Of a DNA stretch of 64,000 bases, positions 25,045 through 34,070 are shown in pieces. A model generated the notes under the pieces. That model searched no databases, had not been told where the DNA came from, and saw only the letters and a list, made by a program, of their open reading frames with translations. The stretch covers positions 4,632 to 68,631 of the forward strand of contig DASWHR010000141.1 in assembly GCA_036398095.1 (NCBI GenBank), given 5' to 3'. Origin of the DNA: DASWHR01 sp036398095. Lineage in GTDB: Bacteria > Actinomycetota > AC-67. Positions within the stretch are counted from its first letter, which is position 1; each line of letters starts with the position of its first letter. The position numbers were made by a program, and so were the translations under genes.

Positions 25045-28000
25045 ATGCGCGTAAGCGCGCGTCCCCCTCGGCGCGTCCGAGGGGGACGGCGTTTCGCGGC
25101 CGTCCTCGCGGTCGTCGCCGCGAGCGTGCCGGCGTGGACCGCAGCCGGCGGCCCGGACACGACGAAAGGCGATCGGGCAGTCGGTGCGCACGACCACGAT
25201 TCGCACGCGCACTCCCACACCGACGCCGGGCATGAGCAATCGGAAGGCTTCACGCTCGCGGCGCAGGCGGGGACGACCCCAGCCGGCAGCGCATGCAAGC
25301 CATCGATGCCGCGGCGTGAGATCGCCCTCAGCGCGATCGCGGTCGACGTCACGCTGAATCGGTTCGGCGACCACGACCCACGCGGCCGCATGTTCGCGTT
25401 CACCGACCTGACGGACGAGATCCGGGCGGAGGAGAAGCGCAACGCCGACGCGCGCACCGGCCGAGGCGACTACGCCGTCACGCCCGGCTTGCAGGGCGAC
25501 GCGATCCAGCCGCCCGTCGTGCGAGCCCGTCCGGGCGAATGCCTTCGCCTCACGGTGCGAAACGACCTCGACGAGCCGGCGAGCCTTCACGTGCACGGCG
25601 GCGCGCTCATGGTCGGCGCCGCGCCCGCGGTCGCGACGAACCCGACGGCCACGGCCGCGCCGGGCGCGACCGTGACCTACACGTGGGCAATCCCGGCCGG
25701 CGAGCGCGAAGGGACCCACTACTTCCATTCGCACGGCGACGAGCGCGCACAAACCTCGCACGGAATGTTCGGCGCGATCGTGATCGAGCCGTCCGGCTCG
25801 CGCTGGACCGACCCACGGACCGGCGAGGACGCCCGCGGCTGGGACGCGGTGATCACGCCTCCCGACGGCAGGGCCTTCCGCGAGTTCGCGTTGTTCTATC
25901 ACGAGGTGGGCGACGAGCAGTACCAGTTGAGAGCCGCCGACGACAGCCTCGTTCCGCTCGTCGATCCGCTCCTGTCCGCGTACCGCCCCGGATCGCGGGC
26001 CATCAACTTCCGCAGCGAGCCGTTCATGAACCGGATGCGTCTGCAGCAACGACTGACCGGCCGCTTCGACGAGTCGCTTGCATATTCGTCCTATGCCTTC
26101 GGCGATCCGGCGACCCCGATTCTGCGCGCCTACCTGGGCGAACCGGTGAAGCAGCGGCTCGTGCACGGCGGCAGCGAGGTCTTCCACGTGCACCACGTCC
26201 ACGGCGGATCGATCCGCTGGCGTCGCCAGCCCGACGCCGATTCCTCTCCGGTCAACGCGGGCCTGGACAAGCGTCCGCCGCTTACGCCCGTCGCCTCGGA
26301 GCGCACCGACTCGCAGTCGATCGGGCCGTCGGAGACCTTCGACATCGCCGGCGACTGCGGCGCCGGCGGCTGTCAGCAATCCGCGGGCGACTTCTTGGTT
26401 CATTGCCACGTCGCCCATCACTATTTCGCAGGCATGTGGGGCATCTGGCGCGTCTACAACACGCTCCAGGACGGCTCCGCCTCGACCGACGCGCTGCCGC
26501 CGCTGCCGCCACTGCGCGCCGGCACCGTGGTTGCGGCGGTAACGTCTTCGGCGCTGGCCGGCCGGAGCGTGACCTTCGCCGGACGCGCGCGCACCGTCGC
26601 CGATGCATCGGAATGGGCGGCGATGCAGCTGCCGCCGGCCGGCCCGCCCGGCGAATACGACGCGTCGGTCTGGGATTGGCGCGTCGAGGGCGGGATCGTG
26701 GTGGGCGAGCCCGAGGACGCGCGCCGATGGCCGGGACATGCCCCGGCCGCGCCCGGCCGCAGGCCCCCGATCTTGTTCGATCCGCAGACCGGGCTGCTTG
26801 CCTATCCGTTCCTGCGGCCGCAGCTCGGCCGGCGGCCGCCGTTCGCGCCCGGCCACGCCCCCTCGCCGTTCCTGGACCCCGGCCTGGGGCCCGATCCGCC
26901 CGCGCCCGGAGCCTCCGGCCCTGCGAGCCTGTGCCCGGCGGGCACGACGATCCGCACGTTCTTCGTCAACGCCGTCTCGCTGGCGGTCCCGCTCAATCGC
27001 CGTGCCGGCCTGACCGATCCGAGCGGGCAGCTCTACGTGCTCGCCGAGGACGAAGCGGCCGCGCGCGCGAACCCGGCGCTCCGCGGTCCGCTTGCGATCC
27101 GCGCCAACGCCTCCGAGGATTGCGTGGACGTGGTGCTCGCATCCTCGATCCCGGACGGACCGATCAACCACAGATTCTCGAAGGTGAATCTTCACATTCA
27201 CTTCGTCCAGTTCGACGTCCAAGCCTCCGACGGTGTCGTCAACGGCTTCAACTACGAGCAGTCGGTCCGTCCCTACACGGCTGATCCGGTGACGGCACGC
27301 GCCGCGGCCGCGGGCGCGCCCGGCGTCACCGTGTCGGCCGCCGGCCGCTTCCGTCCGGGGATCGTCGTGGGGATCGGTCTGGGCACCGACCGCTTCGAAG
27401 CGCGACGCATCTCCCGGATCGAGGGCACCCGGCTGATCTTGGACGCACCGCTCGCGCGCTCGCATCCCGACGGCGAGATCGTCTCCACCGAGTTCGTTCG
27501 CTACCGCTGGTACCCGGACGTACAGTCGGGGACGGCATACTTCCACGACCACGTCAACGCGATCGCATCGTGGCGACACGGATTGTTCGGCGCGCTCGTC
27601 GTCGAACCGCCCGGATCCACCTATCACGATCCCGCGAGCGGCACACAGATCCGCAGCGGCGCGATCGCCGACATCGTCACTAACGCGCGCGTTTCGGCCG
27701 ACGTCACCGGATCGTTCCGCGAGGCGGTGCTGTTCTTGCAGGACGACCAGCCGATCGGACACGAAGGCCGGTCGAGCGGCAGCGCCATCAACCAGCGAAT
27801 CGAGCCGCTTCGCGGCCGCGATCCCCCGCCCCGCGCATTCGCCAGCACCCGCGGCGATCCCGAGACGCCGCTGATCCGGGCGCACCTGGGCGATCCCGTC
27901 GTGGTACGCACGCTCGTGGCCGGCACCAACGACATCCACACGATCCACGTGGACGGCCACTGGTTCCGGCTCGAGCCGTGGAGCCGCTCGTCGCGACCGG

Positions 28001-29334
28001 TTTCGACGGCGCGAATCGGGATCTCGGAGCGAATGGACCTCGTGTTGCCGGCCGCCGGCGGCCCGCAACGCATGCCGGGCGACTATCTGTATACCAACGG
28101 CCGCGCGTTCAAGATTCGCGAAGGATCGTGGGGTCTGCTTCGCGTGCTCGACCCGAGCGACGAGTCGATCCGCGCGCTCCCCGGACGCGAACCGGCGACG
28201 CCGGCGACGAGCGTGTGTCCCCCCGGCGCGCCGACGCGGCGGTTCCGTGCGGCCGCGGTTCCCGCGACGATCCCATCCCTGGGAGGCGAGGCCGCGGCAT
28301 TCGTCGCCGAAAGCGCGCGCAGCGCCGTCGAAGCCGGCGGCCTTCCGGAGCCGTTCGTGCTTCGCGCATCGGTCGGCGACTGCATCGAGGTCTCGCTGGC
28401 CAACGCGACCGGCGCGCCCGTGTCGCTGCATGCCGATTTGCTCGCCTACGACCCATCGTCCTCGGCCGGGGTGGCCGCGGGGAGCGAGCCCGTGCAGGCG
28501 GCCGCGCCCGGGACCTCGCGCACCTACACGTTCTTCGCATCACCGGAGATCGGCGAGACGGTCGCCATGCTGCGCGACGGCGCCGATCTCGCGGGCGGCT
28601 CGCGGCGCGGCTTGCACGGCGCCGTGGTCGTCGGTCCCCCCGGGACCGTCTATCGCGATCCTCGGACCGGCGCCGAGACATCGTCAGGGTGGCTGACGGA
28701 CGCGGTCGTACCCGGCCGCACGGCGTGGCGGGACGCGGTGCTGCTGTGGATCGATGACGACGCCGGCTTGGGAACCCACCGGATGCCGTACTCCACGGCG
28801 GTCGGGGGCGCGGTTGCGGTCAACGGCCGAACCGAGCCGCTGCGCGAACGACGCGCCACCGACTCAAAGACCGCGCGCGCCTACGATCCCGCCACGCACG
28901 GCGATCCGGCGACTCCGCTGATCCGTGCGGAGGCCGGCGATGCGATCCGCATCGCGGTCCTGGTCCCGTCGGGCGAGCAGGTGCAGGTCTTCTCCGTCGA
29001 AGGCCACCGCTGGCCTATCGAGCCGGGGATGCGCGGGAGCGCTCTGGTGTCTTCGGCGGCGGTCGGCGGCTTGGACGCGATGGTGGCGAGGTTCCGGGCC
29101 GGCGCGCCTGCCGATTATCTTTGGGTCAACCACCGCATCCCGTATCTGGAGGCGGGAATGTGGGGACTGCTGCGCGTTCGCGACTGCGGCGCCGCCGGGA
29201 TCGATCACCTGCCCGGGTCGCCGTGCGACGGAATCGGGATCGGCGTCGCCGGGATCGCGGCCGCGGCGCTGGCCGCCGGGCTCGGCGCCTATGCGGTGCA
29301 TCGTCGTCGCCGCGGCCGGCGCGCAACCGCTTAA
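25045..29334 (+). CDS. Giant three-unit multicopper-oxidase-like protein
   Basis: 1429 residues. An N-terminal export signal (about 15-35) is followed by a His/Asp-rich stretch (HDHDSHAHSHTDAGH). Unit 1 (about 85-490) has all copper motifs: HVHGG, HYFHSHGD, HVHHVHGG and HCHVAHHYFAGMW. Unit 2 (about 640-1050) keeps NLHIHF, YFHDH and DIHTIHVDGHW but has GDYLYTNGRAF where HCH should be. Unit 3 (about 1060-1380) keeps the beta-sandwich outline (LLRV, LHGAVVV, VEGHRWPIEP, GMWGLLRV) but almost no ligands. A C-terminal membrane segment (about 1395-1418) ends in RRRRGRR. Unit 1 should oxidise a metal ion or phenolic at the cell surface; units 2 and 3 may be structural. Large multi-domain MCOs are known as Mn(II)/Fe(II) oxidases, but the substrate here is not known. 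Confidence 0.85.
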   Translation: MRVSARPPRRVRGGRRFAAVLAVVAASVPAWTAAGGPDTTKGDRAVGAHDHDSHAHSHTDAGHEQSEGFTLAAQAGTTPAGSACKPSMPRREIALSAIAVDVTLNRFGDHDPRGRMFAFTDLTDEIRAEEKRNADARTGRGDYAVTPGLQGDAIQPPVVRARPGECLRLTVRNDLDEPASLHVHGGALMVGAAPAVATNPTATAAPGATVTYTWAIPAGEREGTHYFHSHGDERAQTSHGMFGAIVIEPSGSRWTDPRTGEDARGWDAVITPPDGRAFREFALFYHEVGDEQYQLRAADDSLVPLVDPLLSAYRPGSRAINFRSEPFMNRMRLQQRLTGRFDESLAYSSYAFGDPATPILRAYLGEPVKQRLVHGGSEVFHVHHVHGGSIRWRRQPDADSSPVNAGLDKRPPLTPVASERTDSQSIGPSETFDIAGDCGAGGCQQSAGDFLVHCHVAHHYFAGMWGIWRVYNTLQDGSASTDALPPLPPLRAGTVVAAVTSSALAGRSVTFAGRARTVADASEWAAMQLPPAGPPGEYDASVWDWRVEGGIVVGEPEDARRWPGHAPAAPGRRPPILFDPQTGLLAYPFLRPQLGRRPPFAPGHAPSPFLDPGLGPDPPAPGASGPASLCPAGTTIRTFFVNAVSLAVPLNRRAGLTDPSGQLYVLAEDEAAARANPALRGPLAIRANASEDCVDVVLASSIPDGPINHRFSKVNLHIHFVQFDVQASDGVVNGFNYEQSVRPYTADPVTARAAAAGAPGVTVSAAGRFRPGIVVGIGLGTDRFEARRISRIEGTRLILDAPLARSHPDGEIVSTEFVRYRWYPDVQSGTAYFHDHVNAIASWRHGLFGALVVEPPGSTYHDPASGTQIRSGAIADIVTNARVSADVTGSFREAVLFLQDDQPIGHEGRSSGSAINQRIEPLRGRDPPPRAFASTRGDPETPLIRAHLGDPVVVRTLVAGTNDIHTIHVDGHWFRLEPWSRSSRPVSTARIGISERMDLVLPAAGGPQRMPGDYLYTNGRAFKIREGSWGLLRVLDPSDESIRALPGREPATPATSVCPPGAPTRRFRAAAVPATIPSLGGEAAAFVAESARSAVEAGGLPEPFVLRASVGDCIEVSLANATGAPVSLHADLLAYDPSSSAGVAAGSEPVQAAAPGTSRTYTFFASPEIGETVAMLRDGADLAGGSRRGLHGAVVVGPPGTVYRDPRTGAETSSGWLTDAVVPGRTAWRDAVLLWIDDDAGLGTHRMPYSTAVGGAVAVNGRTEPLRERRATDSKTARAYDPATHGDPATPLIRAEAGDAIRIAVLVPSGEQVQVFSVEGHRWPIEPGMRGSALVSSAAVGGLDAMVARFRAGAPADYLWVNHRIPYLEAGMWGLLRVRDCGAAGIDHLPGSPCDGIGIGVAGIAAAALAAGLGAYAVHRRRRGRRATA

Positions 29335-30671
29335 CCGAGCAGGTCGGTGGCGACCGCTTCCCATAGGTCGGTCGTCATCGCGAGCGACTCGACGTCGATG
29401 CGCTCGTCGTCGCCGTGGAACATCGCGCCGAACTCGGCGAACGACAACCGGTTCGAATACAGGCCGAAGCCGTAGCAGACGGTGTCGAGCGTGCGAAAGA
29501 ACCGCGAGTCGGTCGCGCCGGCGAGCAGCATCGGGATCGTCCGGGCGCCCGGCACCATCCGCGCGGTCGCCGCGCGCAGCGACTCCCAGAGCGGCGTCTG
29601 CTCCGGCGAGGACGTCGCGCGGCCCGAGATGGTGATCTCGACCTCGGCGTCGCCGGCCAGATCCCCCAGCGCCTCGCGCACGATCCGGTCGATGTCCTCG
29701 GGTCCTTCGCCCGGCAGCACGCGCACGTCGGCCTCGATCTCGGCGAAATCCGGAATCACGTTGGTCTTGACGCCCGCGTGGAGCATCGTCGGGGCGATCG
29801 TGGTGTGGGTGCAGGCGTTGAGGAGCCGCTGCAGCGCGGGATCGGGGATCAGCGTCGTCATCTGCTCGACGGCGTCCGGATCCTTCAGCGCCGCGGCCAC
29901 GTCGTCCGGCAGACCAAGGCCGTCGACGAACGAGCCCCACACGCCGCCGGTTCGGGCGCGCGGGCTGAACTCGGCCAGCCGCTGCACGGCCGTCGAGGCT
30001 TTCACGAGCGCGTTGTCGGTGCCGAGCGGCAGGCTCGCATGGCCGGGCGTGCCGCGAAAGCGGATCTTGACCCAGTTCGCGCCCTTCTCGGCCACGGCGA
30101 CGGGAAAAGTGGGCCGGTCGGGCGGCGCGGTCGGCACGCGCATGCCCCCGAATTCGGTGAGCAGATAGTCGGTTCGGATCGCGTCGGGCTCGTGCTCGAC
30201 GAGCCACTTCGCGCCGGCCTCGCCGCCGGTCTCCTCGTCGGCGACCGCGATGTAGAGCAGATCGCCGCGCGGCCGGAAACCCTGCCGCGCGAGACGTTTG
30301 AACGCGATCGCCATCGACGAGGTCAGGTTGAGCATGTCGACCGCTCCCCTGCCCCACACCTCGCCGTCGATCAGCTCGCCTCCGAACGGGTCGCGGCGCC
30401 ACCGGTCTTCACTGACCGGCACCACGTCGGCGTGCGCCATCAGCGCGAGCGACGGTGCCTTCGGATCCGAGCCGCTCAGGCGAGCAACCAGATTCGCGCG
30501 GCCCGGGAACGGCTCGAAGCGTTCGATGTCGATGCCGTCGCCCGCGATCACCGACTCGAGCAGATCGATGTTGCGCGCCTCGCCGCCGGAGGTGATGGCG
30601 CCGTCGTTGACGCACGCGTTGCGGATCAGCCCTTGGAGCAGATCGACGACGTCGGCCTCGGACTCAGTCAC
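29331..30671 (-). CDS. M20-family metallopeptidase
   Basis: 446 residues. Zinc ligands and catalytic residues are seen in LMAHADVVPV (His, Asp), GRGAVDML, VADEETGGEAGAKWL (catalytic Glu pair), TEFGG and the C-terminal MFHGDDERID (His). The dimerisation domain starts near FRGTPGHASLPLG. Family members are amino-acylases, carboxypeptidases or dipeptidases. GTG at 30671 overlaps the stop of the OctT-like gene (GTGA); the frame upstream has no conserved start. The 3' end overlaps the last 4 nt of the convergent MCO gene. Confidence 0.88.
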   Translation of the reverse strand: MTESEADVVDLLQGLIRNACVNDGAITSGGEARNIDLLESVIAGDGIDIERFEPFPGRANLVARLSGSDPKAPSLALMAHADVVPVSEDRWRRDPFGGELIDGEVWGRGAVDMLNLTSSMAIAFKRLARQGFRPRGDLLYIAVADEETGGEAGAKWLVEHEPDAIRTDYLLTEFGGMRVPTAPPDRPTFPVAVAEKGANWVKIRFRGTPGHASLPLGTDNALVKASTAVQRLAEFSPRARTGGVWGSFVDGLGLPDDVAAALKDPDAVEQMTTLIPDPALQRLLNACTHTTIAPTMLHAGVKTNVIPDFAEIEADVRVLPGEGPEDIDRIVREALGDLAGDAEVEITISGRATSSPEQTPLWESLRAATARMVPGARTIPMLLAGATDSRFFRTLDTVCYGFGLYSNRLSFAEFGAMFHGDDERIDVESLAMTTDLWEAVATDLLG

Positions 30672-31516
30672 GGCTCGCGACGATAGTCGCGCTGCGCGGC
30701 ACGGGCAAACGCCTCGTCGAACCCCTCGTAGTGGGGAATACCCGGCGGCGCGATCTCGCCTCGGATCTGCGGCACGAGCGCCGCCGCGACGGCGCGGCCG
30801 ATCTCCTCGTGCGTCTCGAACGGCCAATGGATGCCGTCCGCGTTGAGCTTTTCGACCCACGGCTCGACCAGCGGCCACGATTCCACGAACGGAAAACCGT
30901 GGCGTGCGGCGATGGTGCGTTGCATCGCGGTCCGCGCGGTGTGCTGCGGATGCAGGTGTCCGTAATACCCGCTGCGGTGGCTGGTCGGTCCCACGACGAC
31001 GCCCGGCGCGCCCCATGTCAGCGCGCGGACCTCGTGAAGGATCCGATCGAACAGGCGCTCGAACTCCCCTGCCGGGACGCGCGCGAAGCGGCCGCGGGTC
31101 AGCCGGACGCCCGCCGGGTGGACCGCGCGAAGGAGCGCCCGATACCGGCGGCGGAGTGCCGCCGGACGCACAAAGGGAATCATCGCCTCGAGCGGCGGCG
31201 GCACACCGACCGGCGCGTGGTCGAAGGATCCGAGCCCGAGCACAACCCCGTCGGCGCGCATCAGAACCTCGAACATGATGTGGCGGTTCTTGGTGACGTC
31301 ATAGTGCGTGCCCCGCACCCCGGTTCCCGGATGAGCCACGACCCCAACGATCACGCGGCGGCCGATCGCATCCTCGATCGCGCGCGCCGCGACGTTCGGG
31401 TACAGGGCCGGATCGTCGGGGAGCAGCGGTCCGGCCGGACCGGTGAACGCGGTCGAGTCGGCGATCACCGCAAGGCGAAGCGGTCCGTCCGGATCGGCGT
31501 ACAACGGGCTCCCCAT
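30668..31516 (-). CDS. octT: SGNH-family enzyme, OctT-like (diglucosylglycerate octanoyltransferase)
   Basis: 282 residues. It follows the mycobacterial OctT pattern: ADSTAFTGPAGPLLPDDPALYPNVAAR with nucleophile S21, the region MRADGVVLGLGSFD, LEAMIPFVRPAALRRRYR, and NADGIHWPFETHEEIG with the Asp-His pair of SGNH enzymes. OctT acylates diglucosylglycerate, the primer of methylglucose lipopolysaccharide. Assignment to OctT rests on recalled similarity along the whole length and is moderate; other sugar acyl-transferases or esterases remain possible. It is coupled to the M20 peptidase gene downstream. Confidence 0.65.
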   Translation of the reverse strand: MGSPLYADPDGPLRLAVIADSTAFTGPAGPLLPDDPALYPNVAARAIEDAIGRRVIVGVVAHPGTGVRGTHYDVTKNRHIMFEVLMRADGVVLGLGSFDHAPVGVPPPLEAMIPFVRPAALRRRYRALLRAVHPAGVRLTRGRFARVPAGEFERLFDRILHEVRALTWGAPGVVVGPTSHRSGYYGHLHPQHTARTAMQRTIAARHGFPFVESWPLVEPWVEKLNADGIHWPFETHEEIGRAVAAALVPQIRGEIAPPGIPHYEGFDEAFARAAQRDYRREP

Positions 31517-31708
31517 GACGGCGGCGATGGTATCGCGACCCGCGGCCTCTGCGTCGTTTTGCTTAGCAGGCTAGGAAAAAAGAGTCACGCCCCGCCGTCA
31601 TTTCGCCCGGGTTCGCTCCTTGGAGCGGCATACGCGAAAGTTATGGAAACGTGCGGTCCTGCCGACACTACAGCGGGGGGAACGAGGACGAAGGTCGGGA
31701 GCGCATTG

Positions 31709-32710
31709 ATGCCGAACCAGATCGTTTCCCGCGCGTACGCGCCATCCCAGAGGGCGGCCGACACGCGCGCACGCACCGTTTCACGCCACGCGGCCGTCGG
31801 ATTGCGGCTCGCCGCGGCCGGCGCAGCCTCGCTCGCCATCGCAGCGACCGGCGCGACCGCCTCGCCGCTGATCCCGATCGGCGTCGCGATCGCTGCCGTT
31901 TGCGGGCTTCAAGGCGGCATCGTCGCCGGCGCGATCTGCGGCGCGCTGGTGGTCACGGCGTCGCTGCCCCACCTGGCCGGAGAGACCGGCGCCGGATTCC
32001 AAGCGCTCAACCACGCGGCGACGTGGGCGGTGCTGTTTCCCTTGACGGGAACGACGGCCGGCCTGGTCCATGCGCTTCGCGCGCGTCCCGATGCGTCCGG
32101 TGAGCGACGCCGGCTCGCGGCCGACCTGCACGACGGTGTCGCGCAAACGCTCGCTCATCTTCGGCTCGAACTGGACATGCTCGCCCACCCCGACCTCGGG
32201 CGCGTAAGCGACCCGGAGCGGCTGGCACGCCTTGCGCGCGTCGCCGACCGCACCCTCACCGACGTTCGCGCGCTCATCAGCGACCTTGCCGCCCCGATGC
32301 CGCCCGGCGGCCTGCCGGACGCGCTCCGCGAGCACGTTCATGCCGTGCAAGGATCCTTGGGCCCTTCGATCACGCTGGACGCGCCGGAGCCGACACGGGC
32401 AGGCGCACTCGTCGAAGGACAACTGCTTCGCATCGCCCAGGAGGCCATCTCCAACGCCGTGCGACACTCGGGGGGGACGGCCGTGCACGTGCGGCTCGCG
32501 CCTGATCCGGACGGCGCGACCCGCATGACGATCGACGACGACGGGTGCGGCCTCGCGCCCGGCGCCGCTCGTGACGGCGGCCTGGGCTTGGACACGATGC
32601 GCGAACGCGCGCACGCCATCGGCGCGACGATCGCGATCGGCGTCCGTGAGGGCGGCGGAACACGCGTCGAGGTCCTCGCCCCCGCGACGCGCATGTCGAG
32701 GACCGCATGA
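31709..32710 (+). CDS. Sensor histidine kinase, HisKA_3 type
   Basis: 333 residues. Three hydrophobic stretches (about 33-50, 52-86, 100-122) are followed by the dimerisation box RRRLAADLHDGVAQTLAHL with phospho-acceptor H141 and an HATPase domain (about 225-328; RIAQEAISNAVRHSGG, DDDGCGLAPG, GGLGLDTMRERA). GGGAG seven nt upstream supports the ATG at 31709. The stop overlaps the response-regulator start (ATGA). The pair lies directly upstream of the Tad pilus operon, with a 164-nt gap, and may control it; this is inference from position. Confidence 0.88.
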   Translation: MPNQIVSRAYAPSQRAADTRARTVSRHAAVGLRLAAAGAASLAIAATGATASPLIPIGVAIAAVCGLQGGIVAGAICGALVVTASLPHLAGETGAGFQALNHAATWAVLFPLTGTTAGLVHALRARPDASGERRRLAADLHDGVAQTLAHLRLELDMLAHPDLGRVSDPERLARLARVADRTLTDVRALISDLAAPMPPGGLPDALREHVHAVQGSLGPSITLDAPEPTRAGALVEGQLLRIAQEAISNAVRHSGGTAVHVRLAPDPDGATRMTIDDDGCGLAPGAARDGGLGLDTMRERAHAIGATIAIGVREGGGTRVEVLAPATRMSRTA

Positions 32711-33399
32711 GCACTGCGATCGAGGCCGGGGTCGGGGCCGGGGTCGGGGCCGGGGTCGAGGCCGGAACCGTCCGCGTCGTCCTGATCGACGACCATACGC
32801 TGGTGCGTCAAAGCGTCGGATTGATCGTCGGCGCGGCCGGTGGCTTCACCGTCGTCGCCGAAGCAGGCTCGGCCGAGGCCGGCCTTGCCGCCGTCGCGCT
32901 GCATCGTCCCGACATGGTCGTGCTGGACGTCGGCCTGCCCGGCCGAAGCGGGATCGAGATCGCGCAGGCGCTCAAGGCCGCGCATCCGGCAATGCGAATC
33001 ATGTTCTTGACGATGCACGAAGACGAGGCGACGATCGCGAGCGCCGTCGCGCTCGGCGCCGACGGCTATGTGCTCAAGTCCGCCTCGACCGACGAACTGC
33101 TGATGGCGCTTCGCGCGATCGCGGCCGGCGCATCATTTCTGAGTCCCACCGTCGCGCGAAGCGTGATTCATCGCTCCCAGCCACGCTCGACCACCGTCGA
33201 GCTGACCGATCGAGAGCTGGAAATCGTCCGTATGCTTGCCGAAGGCGCGCGGCCGGCTCAGATCGCAAAGACGCTGACGCTCTCGTTGCGGACGGTTCGC
33301 AACCATCTGGCCAACGTCTACGCGAAGCTGGGCGTTCAAAGCGCCGCCCAAGCCGTCGCCGAGGCATACCGCCGCGGCTTCGTCGCCCGCTCGCTATAA
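32707..33399 (+). CDS. NarL/LuxR-family response regulator
   Basis: 230 residues. An unusual N-terminal tail of EAGV/GAGV repeats (6-20) precedes the receiver domain with DD at 28-29, phospho-acceptor D74 (VVLDVGLPGRSG) and K in YVLKS. The LuxR-type HTH covers about 165-228 (LTDRELEIVRMLAEGARPAQIAKTLTLSLRTVRNHLANV). It is coupled to the kinase by a 4-nt overlap. The next genes on the strand are the Flp pilins. Confidence 0.9.
   Translation: MSTAIEAGVGAGVGAGVEAGTVRVVLIDDHTLVRQSVGLIVGAAGGFTVVAEAGSAEAGLAAVALHRPDMVVLDVGLPGRSGIEIAQALKAAHPAMRIMFLTMHEDEATIASAVALGADGYVLKSASTDELLMALRAIAAGASFLSPTVARSVIHRSQPRSTTVELTDRELEIVRMLAEGARPAQIAKTLTLSLRTVRNHLANVYAKLGVQSAAQAVAEAYRRGFVARSL
32722..32757. repeat. 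Three 12-bp in-frame tandem repeats
   Basis: Three units of the type GRGGCCGGGGTC occur head to tail within the 5' end of the response-regulator gene. Each adds four residues (EAGV or GAGV). The repeat length keeps the frame, so slippage would change only the tail length. Confidence 0.85.
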
Positions 33400-33563
33400 C
33401 GATTAGGTCATTCGACTCAGGCCGCTAGATCGAAGCGGCATCCCACATCGCGTCACGCGTCTCTGATCCCCCTGCATCCTCCCGCCGATCAATCAAACGG
33501 GAAACGAACGCATCCGCGGCCCTCCGGAGGGGAGACGCCGGGAGCGGGAGGAGGAGGTATCGC

Positions 33564-33785
33564 ATGTCGGGTCTCGTCGGTTTCACTCGCACCTTCGCGA
33601 AGTACTGCGTCGCGCGCATGAACCTGCGCAGCGAGCGAGGTGCAACCGCAGTGGAGTACGGCCTCATGGTGGCGCTGATCGCCGCCGTCATCATCGCGGC
33701 CGTCGCGCTGCTGGGCAACAACACCAAGGACACGTTCCAGTGCACGGCCGACTCGGTCGCCGCGCGCGCGGACAACTGCCCGTAG
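33564..33785 (+). CDS. flp: Flp/Fap-type pilin 1
   Basis: 73 residues. The pilin signature ERGATAVEYGLMVALIAAVIIAAVALLG has the processing Gly, a Glu five residues after it and the Tyr of Flp pilins, followed by one hydrophobic helix. The C-terminal tail has two Cys residues. A very strong GAGGAGG ribosome binding site lies 6 nt before the ATG. It should be cut by a prepilin peptidase and polymerise into a Tad pilus. It is the first gene of the pilus operon. Confidence 0.92.
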   Translation: MSGLVGFTRTFAKYCVARMNLRSERGATAVEYGLMVALIAAVIIAAVALLGNNTKDTFQCTADSVAARADNCP

Positions 33786-33811
33786 GCACCACCCACCCAC
33801 GGCCGCAGGTC

Positions 33812-33840
33812 GCCCGGGACGGGTCACTCCCGTCCCGGGC
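33812..33840 (+). terminator. Strong hairpin between the two pilin genes
   Basis: A perfect 12-bp GC-rich stem (33812-33823 with 33829-33840, GCCCGGGACGGG) around TCACT. No U-run follows, so it is more likely a partial terminator or an mRNA-stabilising hairpin. Either would give more pilin-1 mRNA than downstream mRNA. Confidence 0.6.
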
Positions 33841-33887
33841 GTCCGGGCCGAGAAGCGTCTTGCACCACCCCTCTGGGAGGAGAGGTC

Positions 33888-34070
33888 ATGCGCATTGCCC
33901 GCTCCATCCGCCGGCGCGACCAGCGCGGCGCCACCGCCGTCGAATACAGCCTTCTGGCCGCGCTGATCGCCGCCGTCGTGCTCCTGGCCGTCCTCGTGCT
34001 GGGCTCGAACTCAAGCGATCTCTACGAATGCACGGGCAGCTCGATGGCTTCGCAGGTGACGCAATGCTGA
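33888..34070 (+). CDS. Flp/Fap-type pilin 2
   Basis: 60 residues with the same layout as pilin 1: basic leader, QRGATAVEYSLLAALIAAVVLLAVLVLG and a short tail with two Cys. GGGAGGAGAGG precedes the ATG. The stop overlaps the TadE gene start by 7 nt. The two pilins differ enough to be distinct major/minor subunits rather than a fresh duplication. Confidence 0.9.
   Translation: MRIARSIRRRDQRGATAVEYSLLAALIAAVVLLAVLVLGSNSSDLYECTGSSMASQVTQC

Noticed and set aside
25027..28431. 1134-codon open frame on the minus strand opposite the multicopper oxidase
   Set aside because: It is the antisense shadow of a gene with clear copper motifs; composition is Arg/Ala/Asp-rich without domain signal.
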